Below, piece after piece: positions 1 to 5,252 of a stretch of DNA of 5,729 bases; within the stretch, counting starts at the first letter, position 1, and the number at the start of each line of letters is the position of its first letter. Origin of the DNA: Mollicutes bacterium (GTDB taxonomy: Bacteria; Bacillota_I; Bacilli_A; RF39; UBA660); the NCBI GenBank assembly GCA_012513875.1, contig JAAZBI010000011.1:1-5729 (forward strand), written 5' to 3'. Both the position numbers and the translations under genes were made by a program. The notes under the pieces are model-generated. The model worked only from the letters and a program-made list of their open reading frames with translations, did not search any database and was not told the DNA's origin.

Positions 1-510
1 AGGATAAGAAACGATATACCAAGTTTCAAATCCTTTTATATAAGCAAGCTCTACTTCAATTTTATTTTCATTCATAATTTGATTTATTTTATCAAGAATA
101 TCTACTTCAAATAAAAAATAATTGTTTGTGTATTCTAACCAACTAACCGTTTCACGATAAGCAGTTTCAATTGATTTATCGTCTTTTAAAGAAGGATAAA
201 CTTCATAAAATCTTTCTCTTCCGTTCTCTGCTGTTGCTAGAAGTTCTTCTTGTTTAATTAAAAAAGCCTTATATTTTGTTGAATCTTTATAAAATTTTAT
301 TTCTAAAGAAAAATTAGGGTTAACATTTGGAATTTCTTTACCGTTTTGATCAGATATTACTGCCCAGCCTTCAACAATAAATTGTTTTTTAGAATCAAAT
401 CCTATACGATTTATTCCATAAACATATTCACCAACCCATGCTGAAGTAGAAATTATAAAACCAAAAAAAGATATACATAAAAGAAATATAAATCCAATTA
501 ATTTTTTCAT
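1..510 (-). CDS. Exported protein of unknown function, partial (3' end beyond window)
   Basis: I do not recognise the family. The open frame starts at ATG (508-510) and runs without a stop to the left edge, giving 170 residues. Residues 1-24 form a signal peptide: MKK, a hydrophobic core rich in Phe/Ile/Leu, then STSA before Trp25. The rest is soluble and aromatic-rich, with a beta-like stretch (residues 44-52, FIVEGWAVI), a lysine/glutamate-rich segment around 80-120 and a beta-like end. The only cysteine seen (C12) is within the signal peptide. The start overlaps the TGA stop of the upstream gene by four bases (ATGA, 507-510), so translation is probably coupled. A weak GAGAG ribosome site lies just upstream. 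The protein is most likely secreted or surface-attached. Any C-terminal anchor would lie outside the window. Confidence 0.8.
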   Translation of the reverse strand, partial: MKKLIGFIFLLCISFFGFIISTSAWVGEYVYGINRIGFDSKKQFIVEGWAVISDQNGKEIPNVNPNFSLEIKFYKDSTKYKAFLIKQEELLATAENGRERFYEVYPSLKDDKSIETAYRETVSWLEYTNNYFLFEVDILDKINQIMNENKIEVELAYIKGFETWYIVSYP

Positions 511-1163
511 AAAACACTCTCTTTTCTTTTTTTGATTTTAATTACAATTATTGATGTTACACCTAAAACTATAATTGGAATTGTTATAAAAAGATAATAT
601 TTTTCTAAAAAGTTTAAAATCTCTTTAAACAGTTCTTTTGTGGTTTCTATCTTGGGTTTTTCAACTTCAATTTTTTTGTTTTCTAATCCTTTAATATAAC
701 TATTTAATCTTAATTTAAATTCTTCATAAGAGCCTACTTTATAATAAACAAATTTTTTACATAAATCATAGTTTTCATGATTTAAACATAATTCATCTTT
801 ATAGTATTGATTAAAAAAAGGTAAGGTAATACTTTTTGATGTTAAAGTTTTAAAATAACAAGAGCTCGTTATTCCAGAAACAAATTCTAAAACATAAGTC
901 TCCCCCGGATTAAAACCATCCATAGTTATCTTATTATCCATATTCCATATAAGTGTTCCTTTGTTTGCAATATTTATATATATATTTGAACTTAAACCTT
1001 CAACATCAATTTTAAATGTATTTGCTTTTTCATTATATGTATAATTAACAGTTACTTGTCCTACTTCTTTCATTAAACTATTTAATTCTTCAGAAGTACA
1101 TTGAGCATTTACTTTAATTGAAAATATAAAAAAAGCAAATAATAATAAACTTATTTTTTTCAT
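507..1163 (-). CDS. Putative surface protein: signal peptide, four cysteines, C-terminal membrane anchor
   Basis: No function can be assigned. The protein has 218 residues from the ATG at 1161-1163. A GTG three codons upstream (1170-1172) could also start it, but it lies inside the GGGGTG that serves as ribosome site, so the ATG is preferred. Residues 1-20 are a signal peptide ending VNA before Gln21. The exported part looks beta-rich to about residue 115 and then helical and charged. It has four cysteines (C22, C102, C126, C135) that could form disulfides. A Lys/Glu-rich stalk (about 160-185) leads to one membrane helix (about 191-209) and a basic tail KIKKRKESVL, so the C-terminus should be cytoplasmic. 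Its own promoter lies just upstream. The stop TGA overlaps the next start, suggesting the two exported proteins are made together and may interact. Confidence 0.82.
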   Translation of the reverse strand: MKKISLLLFAFFIFSIKVNAQCTSEELNSLMKEVGQVTVNYTYNEKANTFKIDVEGLSSNIYINIANKGTLIWNMDNKITMDGFNPGETYVLEFVSGITSSCYFKTLTSKSITLPFFNQYYKDELCLNHENYDLCKKFVYYKVGSYEEFKLRLNSYIKGLENKKIEVEKPKIETTKELFKEILNFLEKYYLFITIPIIVLGVTSIIVIKIKKRKESVL

Positions 1164-1169
1164 TCTATA

Positions 1170-1175
1170 CACCCC
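1170..1175 (-). promoter_or_regulatory. Ribosome binding site GGGGTG that decides the start of the 507-1163 gene
   Basis: On the minus strand GGGGTG lies six bases before the ATG at 1163. It includes the alternative GTG start codon, which would have no ribosome site of its own at proper spacing. The match to the anti-Shine-Dalgarno is weaker than the AGGAGG-type sites elsewhere in the window. Confidence 0.55.
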
Positions 1176-1204
1176 ATTATACTATACATGTTAAATTATA
1201 TCAT
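1176..1204 (-). promoter_or_regulatory. Promoter region for the two exported-protein genes
   Basis: Two exact TATAAT boxes lie here on the minus strand. The upstream one (1195-1200) is preceded by TGA, giving the extended -10 form TGnTATAAT (1195-1203). It predicts a start near 1188 and a leader of about 25 bases that carries the GGGGTG ribosome site, so I prefer it. The second (1176-1181) has a 4/6 -35 (ATGATA, 1199-1204) at 17 bases, but transcripts from it would begin after most of the ribosome site. Either way, the pair of exported genes can be transcribed separately from trmL. Confidence 0.6.
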
Positions 1205-1212
1205 AAATAAAT

Positions 1213-1243
1213 AAAAAAAACTATTTTTTTAAATAGTTTTTTT
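1213..1243 (-). terminator. Rho-independent terminator-like hairpin at the end of trmL
   Basis: An exact 13-bp inverted repeat (arms 1214-1226 and 1231-1243) surrounds a four-base loop. On the minus strand it reads AAAAAAACTATTT, AAAA, AAATAGTTTTTTT, followed by more T-rich sequence. The trmL TAG stop (1221-1223) is inside the stem. There is only one G-C pair per arm, so the hairpin is weak by usual standards. The symmetry, the T-run and the position before a new promoter still support a terminator in an AT-rich genome. The sequence is nearly symmetric, but there is no plus-strand gene for it to end. Confidence 0.6.
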
Positions 1244-1727
1244 CTTTAATTGTTTCATATTTTGATAATCCAAAAAAATCTTTTTGGCGAAGAACTTCAT
1301 AAAGAACTATCGCTACACAATTAGAAAGGTTTAATGAACGAATATCTTTTTTCATTGGTATACGAAAACAATGATCTAAATTGTTTTTTAAAATATTTTT
1401 ATCAATACCTGTACTTTCTTTACCAAAAATTAAATATATATTATCTTTTATTTCATTATAGTCAACATCGCTATAAGTTTTTTCTCCATATCTCGTTATA
1501 TAAAAGTAATACCCTAGATTTTTAGAAACAAAATCTTTATAATCTTCGTAAACAAAATAATCTAATTCTTCAATATAATCCATTCCACTTCTTTTTAATT
1601 GTTTATCAGACAATTCAAAACCTAATGGTTTAATTAAATGAAGTCTGGCTCCTACCGCAACACAAGTTCTCATAATGTTTCCTGTGTTTTGAGGTATTTC
1701 TGGTTCAAATAAAACAATATTAATCAT
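1221..1727 (-). CDS. trmL: tRNA (cytidine/uridine-34) 2'-O-methyltransferase TrmL (SPOUT family)
   Basis: TrmL (YibK/CspR) transfers a methyl group from S-adenosylmethionine to the ribose 2'-OH of the wobble base C34 or cmnm5U34 in tRNA-Leu, as a cytoplasmic homodimer. The 168 residues match the single-domain SPOUT enzymes of about 155-170 residues. Visible family signatures are PQNTGNIMRT (12-21, with the conserved Asn14 and Arg20), the KPLGFEL region (33-39), FGKES-G (101-107) and the knot segment RSLNLSNCVAIVLYE (130-144). It is essentially full length; the last 15 residues are a basic tail. The start ATG has an AGAGGA ribosome site six bases upstream (1734-1739), overlapping the 3' end of the preceding gene, and the gap between genes is two bases. 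Its place in this operon probably reflects co-transcription rather than a shared pathway. Confidence 0.95.
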   Translation of the reverse strand: MINIVLFEPEIPQNTGNIMRTCVAVGARLHLIKPLGFELSDKQLKRSGMDYIEELDYFVYEDYKDFVSKNLGYYFYITRYGEKTYSDVDYNEIKDNIYLIFGKESTGIDKNILKNNLDHCFRIPMKKDIRSLNLSNCVAIVLYEVLRQKDFFGLSKYETIKEKNYLKK

Positions 1728-1729
1728 CT

Positions 1730-2227
1730 TTAATCCTCTATGATTTTGTTAGCTTTTAAAAATTCATCAACTATTTCAATAGTTAAATCATTACTGCTTA
1801 AAAAAGCTTTTAACTTATCATGGTCATATAACAATAAAGCTGGAACTTGTTTTAAATATTGTCCTTTATTACGAAAATTACTTGTATTATATAATTTATC
1901 TAAACTAACACTTAAATCATAATCAATTAACCCATTAACATTTAAATAAACAATTTTATCGTTTAAAGCTTCTTTTTTGATATATGAAGAAAATATTTTT
2001 TCAAAATTTTGACAATCATTATCATTAGTAATACATAAATATATTAAAGAAATAGGATTTTCTTGAAGATAATGTGACATTTCTGAAGCAGTTATTTCAT
2101 TAATGTAATCAACAATAATCGTTTTATTTTTTTCGTTTTCCAAATAAACTTTATGCCATTTCAATCCATAAAGACAACTTAACAAAGTAATTAAGCATAA
2201 TAAAACAAACAATACTTTTTTCTTCAT
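1730..2227 (-). CDS. Membrane-anchored thioredoxin-like protein without an intact CxxC motif
   Basis: The protein has 165 residues. MKKK followed by a hydrophobic stretch (about 5-22) is a signal anchor, or possibly a lipoprotein signal (LLSC, with C18 as a candidate lipidated residue; a poor lipobox because of Leu at -2). The rest should lie outside the membrane. A thioredoxin-like pattern is visible: ITASEMSHYL helix, beta strand ISLIYLCI (59-66), the active-site region NDNDCQNFEK (68-77), strand IVYLNVN, and a cis-proline-like QVPALLLY (127-134). Compared with thioredoxin-like proteins of the CxxCxxFE kind, only the second cysteine (C72) is kept and the first is Asp69. C65 is another possible partner. 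It resembles thioredoxin-fold bacteriocin-transport accessory proteins in general layout, but the assignment is loose. It starts two bases after the glycosyltransferase stop, with AAGGAG (2233-2238) as ribosome site. Confidence 0.75.
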   Translation of the reverse strand: MKKKVLFVLLCLITLLSCLYGLKWHKVYLENEKNKTIIVDYINEITASEMSHYLQENPISLIYLCITNDNDCQNFEKIFSSYIKKEALNDKIVYLNVNGLIDYDLSVSLDKLYNTSNFRNKGQYLKQVPALLLYDHDKLKAFLSSNDLTIEIVDEFLKANKIIED

Positions 2228-2229
2228 AT

Positions 2230-3675
2230 TTACTCCTTCTCAATATCTTTATTAATGTTTAACCAATCATCAACATTTAAATATTCACATTCAATTCTTT
2301 TTAATGGTTCAATAACTTCAACTTCATCGAATTTAATTAAAGTTAAATATTTTTTATGTGCATATTTTTTAATTTTAGTAGCTGATAAATTTAAATCTGA
2401 TTGATGTTTCAATAAAAACTCTAAAGCCTGTTCTGGATCTAACTTTTCTGTTTTATATACTTCTTTTGTTAAAGCTTTACATTCAATATAGCGATTACCT
2501 TTAGTAACAAAATATAATAAATCCCCTTTTTTAGTACTAGAATAAATAGATTTCTTACTATTTGATCCTTTAATTAAAGCTCTCTTTTTGCCAGCTATAA
2601 TCTTATCCATTTCCTTGTTGGTCTTTTCTAAAAAAACTAAATGGTTACATAAATCTTCTTGATAAATCTTTAAATAAAAATCTTTCCATATTTTTAACAC
2701 GTTTTCTTTAGAATAGAAGTCACTAATATTCTTGGACTTTTTACTATATTCTTCATACTTTTTATCTTTTGCTTTTAATAGATTTATTCTATTAATAAAA
2801 TCATCATTATTAGTACCTTTTAAGTAATTACCGAAAAGTATATTTTCATATAAATCTAGATCTCTCAACAAGATTGGCACTTCTGTATTAGAAGCTTCAA
2901 GAATAGACATTGGAAATAATTCGTTATAAGAAGGCATAAATAGAACATCAGCTATATTATACATATCATTCATTTTATCTCTTGGAATAATTCCTAAAAA
3001 TTTTACATTTGCTGGTGGATTTTCAAAAACTTTTTTCAAATCTTTATAACCATCTGTAATTGCTCCAAAAGAAAAACCACCACACCAAATAAAAGTTGTT
3101 TCTGGCATTTCTTTAGCAACTTCAACAAAGTCTAATACACCTTTTCTTGTTTGAACTTGACCTACTCCTAAAACAACAAAATCATTTTTAGTAACACCTA
3201 TTTCTTTTTTTAAGTTTTCAATTTCTTTTTTTGATTTTTTAAAAAAATCTACCTTAGATACATAATTAGGTATATACATGATTTTATCTCTTGGAATTTT
3301 ATAGGCTTCTAAAGCAGGAATAAAAATCGGATTTACTACTACTAAATAATCAGCACTTTTATAAAAATCTATTAAATATTTTTTAAAAACCTCAAATGCA
3401 GGTTTTGGCAAATTAATTGAACCATCTAACGTTTCGGGTAAAAAATGAACATAGCAAATATTAACTCCTTTACTAGTTTTCATTTTTAAATAATTAATCG
3501 GCTCAATTGTATGATGATGAACGATATCAGCATCTTTCCAATCATTAATACGAACTTCAAAAATATCACTAGCACCTTCAGTAATTAATTTCACTTGTTC
3601 TAAATAAGCGCTTCCTACTCCTTGACCTTCTACTGAATCAGCTTTTGAAAGCATATTAATTGATATTTTTTCCAT
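2230..3675 (-). CDS. GT4 glycolipid glycosyltransferase (LafB/CpoA-like) fused to an ASCH/PUA-like domain
   Basis: Residues 1-340 form a GT-B, GT4 family transferase. Visible features are GQGVGSAYLEQV (17-28) in the N-terminal acceptor-side domain, YVHFLPET (75-82), the nucleotide-sugar region GVGQVQTRKG (170-179, Arg177/Lys178) and the E-x7-E motif E252/E260 in NELFPMSILE. The first ~140 residues resemble, from memory, the Bacilli enzymes that add a second hexose to glucosyl-diacylglycerol (LafB/CpoA), making membrane glycolipids and the lipoteichoic acid anchor at the cytoplasmic membrane face. The sugar and linkage cannot be read from sequence. Those enzymes are usually about 330-350 residues. 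Here residues 343-473 form an extra domain: HLVFLEK (345-351), AGKKRALIKG (361-370), GDLLYFV (384-390), KKYLTLI (441-447) and DDWL (469-472), like small clostridial ASCH/PUA-type proteins. The frame is open throughout. AGGTGG (3685-3690) is the ribosome site, behind a strong promoter. Confidence 0.85.
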   Translation of the reverse strand: MEKISINMLSKADSVEGQGVGSAYLEQVKLITEGASDIFEVRINDWKDADIVHHHTIEPINYLKMKTSKGVNICYVHFLPETLDGSINLPKPAFEVFKKYLIDFYKSADYLVVVNPIFIPALEAYKIPRDKIMYIPNYVSKVDFFKKSKKEIENLKKEIGVTKNDFVVLGVGQVQTRKGVLDFVEVAKEMPETTFIWCGGFSFGAITDGYKDLKKVFENPPANVKFLGIIPRDKMNDMYNIADVLFMPSYNELFPMSILEASNTEVPILLRDLDLYENILFGNYLKGTNNDDFINRINLLKAKDKKYEEYSKKSKNISDFYSKENVLKIWKDFYLKIYQEDLCNHLVFLEKTNKEMDKIIAGKKRALIKGSNSKKSIYSSTKKGDLLYFVTKGNRYIECKALTKEVYKTEKLDPEQALEFLLKHQSDLNLSATKIKKYAHKKYLTLIKFDEVEVIEPLKRIECEYLNVDDWLNINKDIEKE

Positions 3676-3713
3676 AAAAAAGAACCACCTTTTTTGTTAT
3701 ATTTAGTAGTTCT

Positions 3714-3742
3714 ATTATACTCTATAAAAAATAGAGGGTCAA
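3714..3742 (-). promoter_or_regulatory. Sigma-A-type promoter of the glycosyltransferase-trmL operon
   Basis: On the minus strand a -35 box TTGACC (3737-3742, 5/6) and an exact -10 box TATAAT (3714-3719) are separated by exactly 17 bases. The predicted transcript starts near 3707, giving a leader of about 32 bases with the AGGTGG ribosome site nine bases before the ATG. It is the best promoter in the window and lies right after the stop codon of the CcdA-like gene. Confidence 0.8.
3720..3736. repeat. Inverted repeat filling the promoter spacer (possible operator)
   Basis: CTCTAT, five T, ATAGAG: a perfect 6-bp inverted repeat (arms 3720-3725 and 3731-3736) that occupies the full 17-base spacer between the -35 and -10 boxes. 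No T-run follows it in the minus-strand direction, so it is not a good terminator for the preceding gene. The position suits a repressor or activator site, but a chance repeat in AT-rich DNA is also possible. Confidence 0.4.
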
Positions 3743-3743
3743 T

Positions 3744-4982
3744 TTAAAAGTTAAACATTAACCATTCTGGTTTAAATATCATTAAAATTCCTACAAGTAC
3801 CATTAAAATTCCACCAATTAAATGAGAATATTTAGCATATTTATTTGATAAACCAGTTATCTTTAATGTTTTCATAGCAATGAAGAAAATAAGTAAATCA
3901 TCAATTAAGAAAAATAATATGTATAAAAACAAATAAAATCCATATTCTAAAACTGATAGATTGTTTAATGCTAAAAGATTAGTAAATACTACCGGTAATC
4001 CTGCTGAACAAGTAAGTTCTATAAAATTAACAGAAACTGCTAATCCAATTATGCCTATAATTGCTAAAGAATATTTTTGACTAGATGTTATATATTTAAT
4101 TTTATTTAAAACTTTGCTTCTCTTTTTTTCACTAACAACCTCACAGCCATCTTCTTTGTTAGTAAAGAATGCTTTTAAATTCCATACTCCACCTATTAAA
4201 GCTATCGAAGCTATTAAAAGTTTAATCCAAAATAATGCTCCTAAAAAAACTATAACATTTAACCAAGCTATCATAAATAATAAATAAATCAAAGCTGATG
4301 TTCCTAAAAAGACAGTTCCTAATATCCACATTTTTTTACGATCTTTTATTCCAATTAAAACACTAATCAAAAACAATAAAACCCACATCGCACAAGGATT
4401 AAAACCATCTATAAAACCAATTAAGATCGAAATAACTGGTAAAGAAACATCTTTAGTAGAAATACTTCCAAAAACAGGTAGTTCAATTTTTACTTCTTCT
4501 TTTTCTTCTTTTTCAACATCTTCAGGGAAAAATTCACCTCTTAATTCTTCGTATGTAGCTGTTCCGCCAGTTAAATCTTTACCTACAAGTTTACCAACTG
4601 GATCACTATATGAATCAGCTAGACTATAAATTTTAATTGCATATTCGATTAAAGGCTTAGTTTGAGCAGTTGAATAACCTACAAAATATTTAGTTCCAAT
4701 CACAGTAAAAGGGACTCCTCCAGAAGATGCTCCTAGTTGAGATGCAACTTTATCAAATAAATTTGCATTATTATAATTATAAGTAACCTCATATTTATAA
4801 ATTTGAACATAAGGTTTTTCTTGTTTGATTGTTTCTAAATCTGCTAATAAAACTTTACAATGAGGACAATCTCTTCCATAAAATACATATATATTCACTT
4901 TGTTTTCTATTGTTTTACCAACTAAAGGAAACAAAAAAAATAAAGCTAATGTTAAAAATATAATTTTGTTTAAATATTTCAT
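3744..4982 (-). CDS. CcdA/DsbD-type transmembrane thiol-disulfide carrier with N-terminal extracytoplasmic thioredoxin-like domain
   Basis: Proteins of this family move electrons from cytoplasmic thioredoxin across the membrane to extracytoplasmic thiol proteins. Residues 1-23 are a signal or anchor segment. Residues 28-125 form a thioredoxin/glutaredoxin-like domain with active site C39-P-H-C42 and cis-Pro91 (GGVPFTVI). An acidic linker (about 152-168) follows. Residues 180-408 are a CcdA-like membrane domain with about six helices (near 183-210, 217-238, 243-269, 304-324, 345-369, 385-405). The two family cysteines are present: C197 in DGFNPCA (192-198) and C325 in ELTCSAG (322-328), matching the redox pair of the DsbD membrane domain. 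C280 lies in the loop between helices 3 and 4. AAGGAG (4988-4993) precedes the ATG, two bases after the thioredoxin stop. Haem maturation is one known CcdA role, but no cytochrome gene is seen here, so a general reductive role is likelier. Confidence 0.9.
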   Translation of the reverse strand: MKYLNKIIFLTLALFFLFPLVGKTIENKVNIYVFYGRDCPHCKVLLADLETIKQEKPYVQIYKYEVTYNYNNANLFDKVASQLGASSGGVPFTVIGTKYFVGYSTAQTKPLIEYAIKIYSLADSYSDPVGKLVGKDLTGGTATYEELRGEFFPEDVEKEEKEEVKIELPVFGSISTKDVSLPVISILIGFIDGFNPCAMWVLLFLISVLIGIKDRKKMWILGTVFLGTSALIYLLFMIAWLNVIVFLGALFWIKLLIASIALIGGVWNLKAFFTNKEDGCEVVSEKKRSKVLNKIKYITSSQKYSLAIIGIIGLAVSVNFIELTCSAGLPVVFTNLLALNNLSVLEYGFYLFLYILFFLIDDLLIFFIAMKTLKITGLSNKYAKYSHLIGGILMVLVGILMIFKPEWLMFNF

Positions 4983-4984
4983 AA

Positions 4985-5251
4985 TTACTCCTTAATTAAA
5001 TAATCTTCTATGTTTTGAATAAGAACATCTTTTTTTTGTTCTCCAATAATTCTTTTTGTTTCAATATTATCTTTGATTAAGATATAAACGGGCAATTTAG
5101 AAGTTATCTGATATTTTTTTGACTCTTCATCAAAGTCTAAATCATAAGTAATAAATTCAATTTGAGGATACATCTCTTCTAATTCTTTAATAGTTTTTTT
5201 CATAATCAAACAAGAAGAACACCATAAGGCACTAATACTAATAAACTTCAT
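4985..5251 (-). CDS. Small cytoplasmic thioredoxin-like protein (WCSSC)
   Basis: The protein has 88 residues against about 105 for classical thioredoxin. It has no signal peptide and begins directly with the strand before the active site (MKFISISALW), so the first strand and helix of the full fold are missing. The active site is W10-C11-S-S-C14, followed by the basic helix LIMKKTIKELEE, the strand IEFITYDLDF (31-40) and the cis-proline P54 (KLPVYILI). Both redox cysteines and the cis-proline are intact, so it should be an active dithiol carrier. Its position directly before the CcdA-like gene suggests it is the dedicated electron donor to that membrane protein (inferred). It starts one base after the desulfurase stop, with AGGAGG (5260-5265) eight bases upstream inside the desulfurase gene, so expression of the two is tied. 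No thioredoxin reductase is in the window. Confidence 0.88.
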   Translation of the reverse strand: MKFISISALWCSSCLIMKKTIKELEEMYPQIEFITYDLDFDEESKKYQITSKLPVYILIKDNIETKRIIGEQKKDVLIQNIEDYLIKE

Positions 5252-5252
5252 C

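Noticed and set aside
1164..1172. Upstream GTG start for the 507-1163 gene
   Set aside because: The GTG is part of the GGGGTG that best serves as ribosome site for the ATG at 1161-1163, and that ATG gives a standard MKK signal peptide.
1334..1525. Plus-strand open frame of 63 codons
   Set aside because: It lies antisense within trmL, has no good ribosome site and gives a Tyr/Phe/Leu-rich product typical of an AT-rich antisense shadow.
1740..1922. Plus-strand open frame of 60 codons
   Set aside because: It is antisense to the thioredoxin-like gene at 1730-2227, with no ribosome site or recognisable domain.
2150..2227. Lipoprotein call for the thioredoxin-like protein
   Set aside because: LLSC is only a partial lipobox (Leu at -2), so a simple membrane anchor is as likely; mentioned as an option only.
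3720..3736. Inverted repeat after the CcdA-like gene read as a terminator
   Set aside because: It has a 6-bp, mostly A-T stem with no following T-run in the minus-strand direction, and it sits exactly between two promoter boxes.
3676..3743. Riboswitch or structured leader ahead of the glycosyltransferase
   Set aside because: The leader from the predicted start is only about 32 bases and holds little beyond the ribosome site.
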